A stretch of DNA of 64,000 nucleotides from Lachnospiraceae bacterium (GCA_902363555.1 CABJAM010000002.1:372001-436000), one strand, 5' to 3'; numbered from the stretch's first letter, positions 50,462 to 60,006 are shown. Program-made: numbers and translations. The notes: generated by a model not told the origin, from the sequence alone.

Positions 50462-51889
50462 CTAATAACCAAGCTCCACATTGATCGTACTTCCATCAAT
50501 CGCATTGATCATCGTGAGGTCGATGTCCGGAAAATAAAGTTGGTCATCCTCTATGTATACATCACCTTTAAAACCGTATGCCGGCACAAGAAGGAAATTG
50601 TCGGTGCCTTTTTCCCGTATCCGCATCATATAAAGCGTCATATCCGTTACTTTTACATAAGCACTGTTTAGTCTGGCCGCATCATCCTCACCTAAAAGCT
50701 TCGTCATCGTATATTCGGATTGGAGCTGACTTTTAAAGCGCTCATAAATTTCATCCATACTCAGCAGCTTTACATTTTCAGACACTGTCTCTGTAATTTC
50801 AAGCGGCGAATACCAACTGACACCGATAACCTTTCCGTTCACCAGATTAACCTGCATGTTTTCGTAATAATAACGGGCCGCATAGGCATCATCACTTTTT
50901 ATAGTTCCGAGTATTGTATAAAATACCGGAAGCCCGTCCAATGCAGGTGTAAACGAATATGTGAACTTACTGTACTCCTTGTCTTCCTCTGGTGGCGAAT
51001 CTGAAGCGCCCTCTCCGGAATCAGCAAAACACATATCGAGTAGCCAGCCTTCAAACCCCAGCTCTGCAATTAAAGGATACACTATTTTATCCGCATCTTC
51101 TGGCGATAAAGAAGTACCGGGGCTTTCATTACGAATATCCATCTCGTCATAAAACCCAGAATTCAGACAATGCATTGTATAATCCGAAGCATCACGGTTT
51201 ATAGCCCAAATATAACCGTGATGGCCATCTACATCCGCTTCAATTTGTAATTCCTGACTTAAATCCTCATTGGCATACTGATCAAAATCCTGATTAAAAG
51301 TGGAATACAAATCATAGTAAGAATATGGATGGAAAGTCCAATCCGTTTCTTTCCGATTATAGGATTCCGGGGCGCTGGCATAATCCTGCTCCAGAGCGCT
51401 TATAAGGCCATTGATATATTCAATATAATTATCGGCATCCTGCTCGCTTCCATATTCTTCTATCAGCTTCTCCCGGTTACTTATCATTTGCTTGAAGTTC
51501 AATATCTCCTCTGATAGCTCCGATTTCGTTTTAACCGTCGTGGGCTCATATGGTGTACTGTCTTTGAAAAGCGCTTTAGACCATAGCTTCACCTCATCCA
51601 CGCTGATGCTTCGGGGCACGCCCCGATATACGGATAAACTGCCATGGAGCTCAGGCGTATACGATATATCCATCCGAATCTCCACGTTCTGATCTGCGGC
51701 AGTAAATACCTCATTTTTCACAAAGGTTTCGGCTCCGGCGCCTTCCATATCTTTTCCTGATGCTGTTTCTATCTGGTCGGACAGGTTGCCGCCTTTATTG
51801 ACTACAATGTCGTCATCTGGATTTTCCTGACAGGCGGATACGAGAAAGGATGCTGTCAGCAGAATAAATAGTAGTTTTTTGAGTTTCAT
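50462..51889 (-). CDS. Lipoprotein at the head of the ABC operon
   Basis: 475 residues. Lipoprotein signal with lipobox LVSAC (Cys near residue 20), then an acidic, Tyr-rich extracellular part with no recognised catalytic motif; it may belong to the DUF6034 group, but I am not sure. Start MKLKKLL chosen because GAGAGG is too close to the first ATG. First gene of the minus-strand module lipoprotein - permease - permease - ATPase - degenerate ATPase - CARDB-like - MacB-like. It may act as substrate receptor or immunity protein. Confidence 0.82.
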   Translation of the reverse strand: MKLKKLLFILLTASFLVSACQENPDDDIVVNKGGNLSDQIETASGKDMEGAGAETFVKNEVFTAADQNVEIRMDISYTPELHGSLSVYRGVPRSISVDEVKLWSKALFKDSTPYEPTTVKTKSELSEEILNFKQMISNREKLIEEYGSEQDADNYIEYINGLISALEQDYASAPESYNRKETDWTFHPYSYYDLYSTFNQDFDQYANEDLSQELQIEADVDGHHGYIWAINRDASDYTMHCLNSGFYDEMDIRNESPGTSLSPEDADKIVYPLIAELGFEGWLLDMCFADSGEGASDSPPEEDKEYSKFTYSFTPALDGLPVFYTILGTIKSDDAYAARYYYENMQVNLVNGKVIGVSWYSPLEITETVSENVKLLSMDEIYERFKSQLQSEYTMTKLLGEDDAARLNSAYVKVTDMTLYMMRIREKGTDNFLLVPAYGFKGDVYIEDDQLYFPDIDLTMINAIDGSTINVELGY

Positions 51890-52184
51890 AAACATAACCT
51901 CTCTTTCGTAAAATTTCGGTGATGCAGTGTGGTGCAGGTTTTAGTTCTGTACCGGGGGTATCACTGGCATTCAGAGTTTTTATTATTTTATCCTGCTATT
52001 GTTTCGTACTTGTAAATTTATAAATTGTATGAACTAAGTTTTCCTAAATCGGGTCCACCATCAATACAAAAAAGACAGTTATCCTGTGTTAAAAGACAAC
52101 ATATTTATTATTTCACTAAAACAGTTATACTAATACTGCGCAAAGGTACCTGAGTAGCTAAAAAAGAAAAAGAGGAGGAATACT

Positions 52185-52601
52185 ATGAAAAAAATCTCAA
52201 AGAAAAAAGTCAATCTTGTTCTGGTTCTATGTTTATTGTTAGTAATGCTATTTTCTACAACAGCATTTGCTGGAACACAACGCCAATTCTGGAACATGGA
52301 CATCCGAGCCTGGGGAGGTGAAAGTGTTCTGACTGGAAGAAACAAAGAAACAGCAAATAATTACTCATGGGTAAACGTAACAAGTATGAAATCTGTAGGG
52401 AAAGTAACCGTAGGCTTTAGAGCGCCAACTTGGTATTATGGCGCCAATACAACGGTATCTGTAGGTGTAAATACAAATCAGTGGATTAAATGTACATATG
52501 GATATACAAGCTATATTGGCTGGCCAATATATTTGTATGCAAAAAATTATTATACCAACTCAGGAACAGGCTCGATTGACGGTTGGGTTAATTACGAATA
52601 G
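52185..52601 (+). CDS. Small secreted protein, bacteriocin-like (DUF2712/lactococcin-972-like group suspected)
   Basis: 138 residues. A clear signal peptide (KKISKKK, then a hydrophobic run, cleavage after TTAFA) leaves a mature protein of about 108 residues, rich in Trp, Tyr, Asn, Gly and Thr and without Cys. Beta-strand-like repeats of alternating hydrophobics end in GSIDGWVNYE, reminiscent of the SGYW(D/N)xE end of DUF2712-type proteins that accompany ABC transporters. GAGGAGG ribosome site. It heads a plus-strand ABC operon and is separated from it by a hairpin. Target or activity unproven. Confidence 0.6.
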   Translation: MKKISKKKVNLVLVLCLLLVMLFSTTAFAGTQRQFWNMDIRAWGGESVLTGRNKETANNYSWVNVTSMKSVGKVTVGFRAPTWYYGANTTVSVGVNTNQWIKCTYGYTSYIGWPIYLYAKNYYTNSGTGSIDGWVNYE

Positions 52602-52607
52602 TAAAAC

Positions 52608-52630
52608 GGGGCGTAGCTAAGGCTGCGCCC
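52608..52630 (+). terminator. Hairpin between the secreted protein and its transporter genes
   Basis: GGGCGTAGC and GCTGCGCCC pair around TAAG, right after the stop codon, with no T-run. It probably lowers read-through or protects the 3' end, giving more secreted protein than transporter. Confidence 0.65.
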
Positions 52631-52650
52631 TATAAAAAGGATGGTCAGTA

Positions 52651-53442
52651 ATGATAAAAAATGAACTTATTAAATGTATCCATCGTAAACGTTTTAAAAT
52701 AACAATACTAATTATATGCATTTTATTATTTCTTCAATTCATCTTTTATACGATAAGCATTTATGGCAGCACCTCCATAGAGCTTCTACCACAGACTCAA
52801 ATGGGGTTCATACACGGGGCAAAATTAAGAGGATGTTTTCATTTTCTTATTATTGTAATGCCACTTTTTTCTTTTAGTCTGTTTAGCGATAGTTATCTGA
52901 CAGAAAAAGAAAACGATACACACTCTCTTTATTTCACACGCTTATCAGCCAAAAATTATCTATTGTATAAAGGCATTGCCATAGTTATTATTAATTTTTG
53001 TGTTAGTTTTATTCTATTAAGCTTTTATGAAATATCTATTTGGATTGCAACCCCTGATATAGGTGTTCTTTCCGGTTACGGACTGCCGGCATATCAAATG
53101 ATCAGCATCCATGATCCTGTTCTTTTTGATTCTTTTGCCGTAGGAATGCCTCATTTATATAATCTCTTTATTATAGCTCTTTTTAGTCTTCTTTCAGTAT
53201 GTGAAGGAGTTATTGGTTATTCACTATCTTTGGTTATTGATAGGATTAAGCCCGTTTATATGTATTCGTATTTGTTTATTGGTTTTAATTTGATTAATAT
53301 AATAGTACCATTGGAATATCAAATCACAATGTTTATCCAGACATACCCGGCAACCATTAAGCAATTCCTGACGACTATTATTTTATGGATTATTCTAACA
53401 GTCGGATTATTATTGATTGGTGTGTATAAAAAACATGAATAG
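52651..53442 (+). CDS. ABC transporter membrane protein
   Basis: 263 residues, AT-rich, about six membrane helices (about 17-38, 63-85, 105-130, 165-195, 205-225, 238-257). Preceded by AAGGATGG. The second of six genes reading the same way. The loop SDSYLTEKENDTHSLYFTRLSAKNYLLYK between the second and third helices resembles the ABC-2 coupling region. It overlaps the next gene by eight bases. Confidence 0.8.
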   Translation: MIKNELIKCIHRKRFKITILIICILLFLQFIFYTISIYGSTSIELLPQTQMGFIHGAKLRGCFHFLIIVMPLFSFSLFSDSYLTEKENDTHSLYFTRLSAKNYLLYKGIAIVIINFCVSFILLSFYEISIWIATPDIGVLSGYGLPAYQMISIHDPVLFDSFAVGMPHLYNLFIIALFSLLSVCEGVIGYSLSLVIDRIKPVYMYSYLFIGFNLINIIVPLEYQITMFIQTYPATIKQFLTTIILWIILTVGLLLIGVYKKHE

Positions 53443-54040
53443 AAAAATACTTAAAATCAGTGTTTTCCATACTTTTTTAAATTTTAGTATATTAATACTA
53501 TATACTCACAGTATTCATTTTTATGACAATACAGCTTCACTTGATAATTTCTATGATTTTATGAACTATGGGCCTTTTGCAGTCGAATATATGATCTGTT
53601 GTTCTACGTTATTCTATATTGAAAAAGATTATATACTTTTAAGATTTTCCGACATAAAAATGGTGCAATGGCATTATGCTAAAAATACTTTAATAATTAC
53701 AACATTTTATATTTTTATAAATTATTTACCTAAGTTTATTTCAATAATAAAGCAGGACTTACTTACTCCGGATTATTTTATAACATTTATGCAAAAAGTT
53801 CTGGCTTACTTAATTTTAGGGGAAATTTTGCTTATTCTCTTTTTCAAAGGTTTTAAATTACGTTTTGTAAAAGTATGTGTAGGTTATCTTTTAGCAATAC
53901 TATTATTACCAGGAATATTTAATATGTATGCTTTTTATATTATAGGAAATATTTCAGATTGTATAAAACTGATTATTATTATACTAATTATTAACATTTA
54001 TTTAGTAAACTGCAGGAAAGGAGACTTTATATGTGAATAA
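53435..54040 (+). CDS. Membrane protein of the secreted-peptide ABC operon
   Basis: 201 residues from the ATG at 53435, which overlaps the previous stop; no strong ribosome site, so translation is likely coupled. About five to six helices. The loop CSTLFYIEKDYILLRFSDIKMVQWHYAKN has the ABC-2 pattern, but the protein is short. No family could be named. Confidence 0.75.
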   Translation: MNRKILKISVFHTFLNFSILILYTHSIHFYDNTASLDNFYDFMNYGPFAVEYMICCSTLFYIEKDYILLRFSDIKMVQWHYAKNTLIITTFYIFINYLPKFISIIKQDLLTPDYFITFMQKVLAYLILGEILLILFFKGFKLRFVKVCVGYLLAILLLPGIFNMYAFYIIGNISDCIKLIIIILIINIYLVNCRKGDFICE

Positions 54041-54803
54041 ACATAGCACTACAAAAGTCCTTATTTCATTATATGCATTATTGTTACTATTTTGTGTAAT
54101 TGTTTTATCCAATGAGCTTTCTACCGATTTGTATTCTATTGAAGATATTTGGTTACGCCTTTTTGGATATGGCTACATTAATGAACAGCTTTCTATTATT
54201 AATATCATTTGGGTTACAATGCCTACGATAATTGTTATTTCCTGTTTTGCAGATAGTGTATGTAAAGAAGTTAATAGAAATGCACAATATATATTTATAC
54301 GCACTTCTAAAAAAGGACATATATTAATTACAAAGATAATAAGCCTTTTATTTCAATACTTAAAAGCAAAAATTTTGACAAGCACCATTGCTCTTGCTTT
54401 AATTATATTACGGGGTTATCGTACAAACTTCATGGCAGAGACAATAAGAATCGTAATATTACAGACGATTCTCAATATAGGTGTAGAATATTTTATGGTT
54501 ATCCTTTGTAATATTTTATCTCTGCAAATAAATTCTATATCCGGATATATAATTACAATAACACTATACCTACTATGTACAATTATATTCTGCTCTTTTT
54601 ACTACCAAAATAAAATAGAGCTTTGGAGTATGCCTTTTGTGCAGCAAATAAGTCCGGTAAAGGTTATTCATAAATATATGGTTCCAACGAATATAAGCTA
54701 CATAAAGCTGGTAATAACAGAAAGTTTATATATCTTACTCATAATGGTATATGGAAGATATGTCATTAAAAGAAAGGAATTTTATCAAGGTGACTACTCA
54801 TGA
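54033..54803 (+). CDS. Membrane protein of the secreted-peptide ABC operon
   Basis: 256 residues starting at GTG, eight bases before the end of the previous gene, with AGGAAAGGAG in front. About six helices. CKEVNRNAQYIFIRTSKKGHILITKI forms the cytoplasmic loop. Third membrane protein of the module. Its stop overlaps the ATPase start (ATGA). Confidence 0.77.
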   Translation: MNKHSTTKVLISLYALLLLFCVIVLSNELSTDLYSIEDIWLRLFGYGYINEQLSIINIIWVTMPTIIVISCFADSVCKEVNRNAQYIFIRTSKKGHILITKIISLLFQYLKAKILTSTIALALIILRGYRTNFMAETIRIVILQTILNIGVEYFMVILCNILSLQINSISGYIITITLYLLCTIIFCSFYYQNKIELWSMPFVQQISPVKVIHKYMVPTNISYIKLVITESLYILLIMVYGRYVIKRKEFYQGDYS

Positions 54804-55441
54804 ATAAAATAGTCTTAGAAAATTATACCAAGATAATCAATCGAAAATGTATTTTGAATAATATTAATATGAGCTTAGACAGCAACAAAATATATGGTTT
54901 TATTGGCAGGAATGGGTCAGGTAAAACAATGCTGCTTCGTGCCTTTTGCGGACTGATAAAGCCAACAAAAGGCAGGATTCTCATCGACGGAATGGAATTA
55001 ACAAAAGACTTAGATTTCCCGCCTTCCTGTGGCGCCATTATCGAGACACCTGGCTTCTGGAATGAATTTACTGGTTTTGAGTGTCTGAAAACAATTGCAC
55101 GAATCAAAAAAATTATTTCTGATACTGAAATCAAAAAATGGATGGAAGCATTTGAACTAGACAGTAATGATAAAAGACCTTATAGAAAATACTCGTTAGG
55201 AATGAAACAAAAATTGGCATTAGTTCAGGCCTTTATGGAGCGACCTGACCTGATTATTTTGGACGAACCTACAAATGCACTGGACGAAAACAGTATAAAA
55301 ATTTTCAGAGATATCACCCAAAAAGAACATCAACGGGGAGCCACCATTTTACTGGCCAGCCATCAGAGGGAGGATATTAATATATTGTGCAATGAAGTTT
55401 ACTTATTAAAGGATGGATATGCAAACAAATTAGAGGAGTAG
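54800..55441 (+). CDS. ABC transporter ATP-binding protein
   Basis: 213 residues, all motifs intact: Walker A GRNGSGKT, signature YSLGMKQK, Walker B LIILDEPTNALD, switch ASHQRED. It shares AIIETPGFWNEFTG with the ATPase at 47850-48509, so the two modules use related motors although the permeases look different. ATGA overlap with the upstream gene and a gap of three bases to the next. Confidence 0.93.
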   Translation: MNKIVLENYTKIINRKCILNNINMSLDSNKIYGFIGRNGSGKTMLLRAFCGLIKPTKGRILIDGMELTKDLDFPPSCGAIIETPGFWNEFTGFECLKTIARIKKIISDTEIKKWMEAFELDSNDKRPYRKYSLGMKQKLALVQAFMERPDLIILDEPTNALDENSIKIFRDITQKEHQRGATILLASHQREDINILCNEVYLLKDGYANKLEE

Positions 55442-55444
55442 GAT

Positions 55445-56104
55445 ATGAATACAAATATTTCAAAGCATATATTTATCAAAATACTTTCCATAATACTATT
55501 TATAACTATTATTATTGGCTTACTCACCCGATTCTCCATACATACATATGAGTTCTATAATATTTATGATGATGCCTCAAATTATATATATTACCCCTTC
55601 AATGATTTGGAGTATGCCAACGGGTATTATAAAAAAATTGATAGCTTCGAGGCATTGGAACAGCAATCTGACTACATAATAAGAGGTACAGTATCACGTG
55701 ATCGTGATGTACTAGAAGGATGTATAAAAACCGTAATTAACTGTAATTCTGTACTTAAGGGAGAGCTTTCATCAGAGAACATTTCCATATATGAACCTAT
55801 TAATCTTGATACATCCGGTGCATATTTGTTTATTACCTTTGACGGATATAATTGCTTAAAAGAGGGAAATGAGTACTTGTTTTTTTTAAAGGAAACAGAT
55901 ATACCCGATGAATTTATGTATGTCTACCCTGCATTTGGAAAATTTCCACTTGATTACAGTACACAATCCTTTGCCATCATTCCGTCCAAGGACAAAGAGA
56001 TTATTTATAGTACCTACCAAAACTTTGAGCAGGTCTTTCAGAATCAAAAAGAACTGGAGAATTATCTGGAAATACGAAAAATAGCTCTGGAACTGCTAAA
56101 ATAA
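55445..56104 (+). CDS. Membrane-anchored extracytoplasmic protein, last gene of the secreted-peptide operon
   Basis: 219 residues, family unknown. One N-terminal helix (about 10-30), then an outside domain with the pattern QQSDYIIRGTVSRDRDVLEG...CNSVLKGEL...ISIYEP and a C-terminal YLEIRKIALELLK. The beta-rich SDYIIRGTV segment resembles domains of exported proteins with a five-stranded barrel, but this is weak. AGAGGAG ribosome site. As the terminal gene of a bacteriocin-like operon it is a candidate immunity or accessory protein. Confidence 0.7.
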   Translation: MNTNISKHIFIKILSIILFITIIIGLLTRFSIHTYEFYNIYDDASNYIYYPFNDLEYANGYYKKIDSFEALEQQSDYIIRGTVSRDRDVLEGCIKTVINCNSVLKGELSSENISIYEPINLDTSGAYLFITFDGYNCLKEGNEYLFFLKETDIPDEFMYVYPAFGKFPLDYSTQSFAIIPSKDKEIIYSTYQNFEQVFQNQKELENYLEIRKIALELLK

Positions 56105-56166
56105 TTGTTTTTGCTTTATAATGATGTTCTACGAGTCCTGAGATTATCATATCCATTAAACAGTTT

Positions 56167-56191
56167 CCCCTCGCCCTCATGCAGCGAGGGG
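56167..56191. terminator. GC-rich hairpin downstream of the secreted-peptide operon
   Basis: CCCCTCGC and GCGAGGGG pair around a nine-base loop; eight G in a row overlap the right arm. No T-run. Confidence 0.5.
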
Positions 56192-56364
56192 GGGGAAGGA
56201 AGTTCATGCACAAATTCAGAATTAGCCACTATCCTGTATATTTTGTGTAACACATCTTTCTAATTCCGTAGACTTTTTTAGAAGGAAATACAATCATCAA
56301 AGGTATATACAGGGATATCATTTCTGCTCTATAAATTCTGAAACTTATTTGTAATTTTATCAAA

Positions 56365-56398
56365 TATACCTCAGTACAAGATTTTATACTGAGGTATA
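56365..56398. terminator. Bidirectional hairpin between convergent genes
   Basis: TATACCTCAGTA and TACTGAGGTATA form a perfect 12-bp stem with a ten-base T-containing loop. It lies 49 bp downstream of the lectin gene stop (minus strand). Confidence 0.6.
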
Positions 56399-56446
56399 CA
56401 AATATGATAAATTTACTATACTATAAAAGAATAATTAATTCGAAAA

Positions 56447-56953
56447 CTAAAAGTAAAATTGATGGTATATTTGATTATCACTTGAATTTTTATATTCCCA
56501 AGTACAAATTGCATTGGCACCATGTGACGTTAAATATATCGTATAAGCATGTCCAGCACGGCTAACCATTGTAATAGCAGTATCATTAGGATAAACAGGT
56601 TTTGTCAAAAGTGTATAATCCTTCAGTACATTAGTTTCCGCTGTGATAACATTCGCGTTTACACCAATATATGAACGGTTAGCATTTAGTGCCATAGCTG
56701 GATTGGCTGCTGATCTTAATGAACTTCTACCGTTAGCCTCACCTCTATATTCCCATTGTTGAGATTTGTTACCCGTAAATGACCATAGCGAGACTAATGT
56801 TCCATCCGTTACCGCACCGCTGGTATAACAATTTAACATATTTGAAGATAATCCAATTTCGCAACTATTAATACCGATATAACCAGCATGAACTGATATA
56901 CTATTAGAAATTAATAAAACCAAAACTACTACGCTGGCAACTATTTTTTTCAT
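56447..56953 (-). CDS. Secreted ricin-type beta-trefoil (R-type lectin-like) protein
   Basis: 168 residues. Signal peptide ending ISVHA, then one beta-trefoil domain: DGTLVSLWSFTGNKSQQWEY contains the QxW motif of R-type lectins, followed by SLRSAANPAMALN and a second WEYK near the end. No catalytic domain. Start MKKIVAS chosen for GGGAGGG. Low GC like the neighbouring secreted-peptide operon. It may bind glycans on competitors, host or the cell itself; pairing with the bacteriocin-like protein is inferred from position. Confidence 0.82.
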   Translation of the reverse strand: MKKIVASVVVLVLLISNSISVHAGYIGINSCEIGLSSNMLNCYTSGAVTDGTLVSLWSFTGNKSQQWEYRGEANGRSSLRSAANPAMALNANRSYIGVNANVITAETNVLKDYTLLTKPVYPNDTAITMVSRAGHAYTIYLTSHGANAICTWEYKNSSDNQIYHQFYF

Positions 56954-57107
56954 AAAAATCCCTCCCTTCATAAAGCATCTTTATATAATAATATAGTAAA
57001 TTATATCCACAAATTACTGATAAAGCCATAACATATGTAAAAAAAGATAGAGCTCCTACTAAAACAATTATATAAGGTATGTTTACAATTTTTTCTTCAA
57101 CATTTTT

Positions 57108-58409
57108 TTAATCCAAAAAGGTGTTATCAATCTCTTGAAAATCATATTTATTTGCCCAAAAGTCTTGCTTATTTATGATTGCTAAACTTCTCATCCCCAT
57201 CATAGTTATTATAGGAGAGCCATCAGGGGCGGTTGCATTAACTGGTATTTCAAATCTTCCGGTAGTAACTAAAAAAGTATTGTCATACACTCCCACAATT
57301 CCAAGATATGAACCATTTTTTAATTCTTGCGCATCATTAATACAGCTTTTATCCAAATCAATGTATTTTCTAAATGATGAATTACCATCATCCATATCTA
57401 TAATTATATGATTGTCATAAACAGGCAATATATCCGTTATATAATTAAAATCTAAATTATTTGCTTTTAATGATTCAATTATTATCTTTTTGTCTCCATT
57501 GTTAACATTTATTTCTGTAACACTATCCGTGTCTTTTTCCAACAAATAGATAAATTTATTATCGTAAGCATCATATACTGTATCCTGCTTCCATTCTACA
57601 ATTTTTGTCATAGTATCATCTTTGATAGAATATTTATAAATTATATGCTTTTGATTGTAATATGCTTTTAGTGCATCCTCTGACTGTGTATCGAATTCTA
57701 TAATTTTGATTATCATATAATCATCATATGCGCTCATTAAAAATACACTTTCATTATTGAAATTTTTAATTTCTTTTAAATCACCCGTTTTTAAGTTGAT
57801 ACACACCAAAATATTTTCTTCATTTTTGTTTGTTAAAATAGTATATATATTATCGTTACTATATGTAACTGAATTGGAAATAGCTTCATAATTGTTATAA
57901 CTTAATAATTGTTTTTTATTTCTTCCATCCAAATCCATCCTATATAATAAACCTGGTTCGTCTGAATCTCCAAAATGACTTAAGAACAAAGAATCATCAA
58001 AAACAAATAATAAACATCCACCATTAGCATTTTTTATCCAACTTGTATCTGCCTCTGTATTATGTTCCGAGGAAATATCTGATGATAAATAAATTCTTTG
58101 TTTCGTATCAATATCTGTATATAATATATTTGCTGAACCATCTGTATTAAACATTATTTCATAACAACCATACTTACTAGCTGCCATGGGCGTGTTTAAC
58201 AATCCTGTCCAATCCACAAGCATTTGTAAATTTAAGTTATCTTTATTTTCTAATGACTTATCATTTTCCTTAAAACTTTCATCATAAATTATATCTTCGT
58301 CATTATCAATTATGTTTTCAGTAAAATTACAATTCTGGTTCTTATTACATCCATTTAATAGTAAAAATATTAATAGTATTACAATAATCATAATATAAAC
58401 TTTTTTCAT
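57108..58409 (-). CDS. Lipoprotein with beta-propeller-like repeats, copy 1
   Basis: 433 residues. Lipobox LLNGC (Cys near residue 21), an acidic spacer, then repeated four-stranded units such as GLLYRMDLDGRNKKQLLS, ILVCINLKTGDLKEIKN and IIYKYSIKDDTMTKIVEW, as in surface beta-propellers. C-terminus IINKQDFWANKYDFQEIDNTFLD is nearly mirrored by the paralogue at 63278-64000. AGGAGC ribosome site. It ends the minus-strand module containing an ATPase, fused permease and CARDB-like protein. Confidence 0.83.
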   Translation of the reverse strand: MKKVYIMIIVILLIFLLLNGCNKNQNCNFTENIIDNDEDIIYDESFKENDKSLENKDNLNLQMLVDWTGLLNTPMAASKYGCYEIMFNTDGSANILYTDIDTKQRIYLSSDISSEHNTEADTSWIKNANGGCLLFVFDDSLFLSHFGDSDEPGLLYRMDLDGRNKKQLLSYNNYEAISNSVTYSNDNIYTILTNKNEENILVCINLKTGDLKEIKNFNNESVFLMSAYDDYMIIKIIEFDTQSEDALKAYYNQKHIIYKYSIKDDTMTKIVEWKQDTVYDAYDNKFIYLLEKDTDSVTEINVNNGDKKIIIESLKANNLDFNYITDILPVYDNHIIIDMDDGNSSFRKYIDLDKSCINDAQELKNGSYLGIVGVYDNTFLVTTGRFEIPVNATAPDGSPIITMMGMRSLAIINKQDFWANKYDFQEIDNTFLD

Positions 58410-58456
58410 TATATTGCTCCTGACTAACTAACGTTTAAACTATCTTAATAATTAGT

Positions 58457-59935
58457 TCATTCATCTGTACTCATTTTCAAAATCTTAAATATCTTATGTA
58501 TTAGCCAAATGCCACCTAATACAGCCCCTAAAGTAACTATAATCCAAATCCAATCTGGTATTAGCGGAGGCTCTTGGATAATCTCCGGACTTATGACAAT
58601 ATCATGATTAATCTCAGCTTTCCGGTACTCAGCTTCTACCTTTATAGTCTCATTCAATTCTTTCGTTTCTCCGAAATTGTTTATATATGTTATATGAATG
58701 TTCCCAGTTAATGTACCTTCTTCCTGTGTTACCAGATTAAGATTCACGCTGGCATCTTCCGATGCCTTTAATTCCTCCACTATAAAAGATGAAGTGCTCT
58801 CAAAGGCATCTCCTTCAATAGAAATCTCAACATCTCTCACTGCAGCATATCCCTTATTGGTCAAAGTGAACCCAAAACGACCACTACCGTCATCGTAGGC
58901 CGCATTGATTTTTTCCGGAAGCTCCAGACTGGTTATTGCTATGTTTTCCACTGGTGTCAGGTTGATCTGTACTGTATCCTTCTTATCTAAGGGAAGGGCA
59001 TAATAACTACTCACACCTGACAATATCACAGTCAAAGTGCAAATGGTATTTCTTATACTTTCGTCAGCATGGAGCCGAAAGTTTGCCTTATAACGCTTTC
59101 CAGCTTCAAGAGTTCCAAGAAATACCCTGTCGGTATCCTCAACAAAAGACAGGCCATATGGCAAAGAAAGGGATACGATGGCATTTTTAATGCTCTCATC
59201 GCCTTGTGTAGCTGCAATAGTTATAGCACAATCAAAATCTGTACCGGCCAATACAGGTGAGTCTCCGTAATAAATATCGTCCACAATAAATTGAGACGCA
59301 CGGATCAGCTTCTCCGATATTGTTTCCATCGGCTCCAATGTGCTCCCGGTTTCCCCCATTGATCCATTCCCCAAGGATGTATCTTCTATCGACTCCGTCA
59401 AAGTTTCGCTTTCAGGCAGGCTTTCATTGATTGTTTCAGTCTCACTTTCTCCATTATTTTCACCGGGATATGTCTCTGATTGACATTGAATGACGGTTAT
59501 TTCCACCTGCTCCATATCAAGATTGGCCAGAGCATCCTTATATGTATATTTAAAGGAGAAGCAATTGGAGCCTCCTATATATTGAACCCAAAACGATAGG
59601 GTATATCCCATACCATTTCTCTCTACGCGCGCATCCCCATTTATGCTATCGCTCTTATTCTCTGAAATAAAAGATTTTGTATCCAATTTAGCCTGTACCT
59701 GATTGCACTCTCCATAGGGTAGTCGCGGGTCTATCAAATACACCTTTACCAGAGCTTTATCCCCCAAATGAAGAGTCGTAAGATCGGCCGTATCCTCAGT
59801 ATTACGAAGTGTGTAACCCAAAACGACTACATATTTAGATTGGGGGCTCGCGGCTCCCCAACTGACGTTTTCTAAGAGGAAAACAAGGGAAAAGCCCACC
59901 ATACAGCATAGCATTAACTTCCTAAAGTGATTCAT
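58457..59935 (-). CDS. Exported CARDB-like protein with C-terminal anchor, second copy type
   Basis: 492 residues. Signal peptide (about 1-28), a Glu/Ser/Thr-rich linker (about 155-215), two immunoglobulin-like domains (IVDDIYYGDSPVLAGTDFDCAITI; SLELPEKINAAYDDGSGRFGFTLTN) and a C-terminal helix WIWIIVTLGAVLGGIWLI. Same architecture as 45510-47207, with low overall identity. It sits 71 bp after the fused permease gene and 47 bp before the propeller lipoprotein, so all are probably cotranscribed. Confidence 0.83.
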   Translation of the reverse strand: MNHFRKLMLCCMVGFSLVFLLENVSWGAASPQSKYVVVLGYTLRNTEDTADLTTLHLGDKALVKVYLIDPRLPYGECNQVQAKLDTKSFISENKSDSINGDARVERNGMGYTLSFWVQYIGGSNCFSFKYTYKDALANLDMEQVEITVIQCQSETYPGENNGESETETINESLPESETLTESIEDTSLGNGSMGETGSTLEPMETISEKLIRASQFIVDDIYYGDSPVLAGTDFDCAITIAATQGDESIKNAIVSLSLPYGLSFVEDTDRVFLGTLEAGKRYKANFRLHADESIRNTICTLTVILSGVSSYYALPLDKKDTVQINLTPVENIAITSLELPEKINAAYDDGSGRFGFTLTNKGYAAVRDVEISIEGDAFESTSSFIVEELKASEDASVNLNLVTQEEGTLTGNIHITYINNFGETKELNETIKVEAEYRKAEINHDIVISPEIIQEPPLIPDWIWIIVTLGAVLGGIWLIHKIFKILKMSTDE

Positions 59936-60006
59936 AAGTTTTTCTCCTCGTGATTCATCCGGATACTTTCCTCCAAATTATCAAAAGAAATATGTTATCC
60001 CAGAAT

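Larger units (their letters stand above)
56105..56446. other. Non-coding region between the secreted-peptide operon and the lectin gene
   Basis: No gene seen. It holds two hairpins, at 56167-56191 (GC-rich) and 56365-56398 (AT-rich), between convergent transcripts. Confidence 0.7.

Noticed and set aside
56001..56213. Minus-strand open frame with a Cys/Pro/Arg-rich start near a G-run
   Set aside because: It overlaps the anchored-protein gene and hairpin, has no ribosome site and looks like chance.
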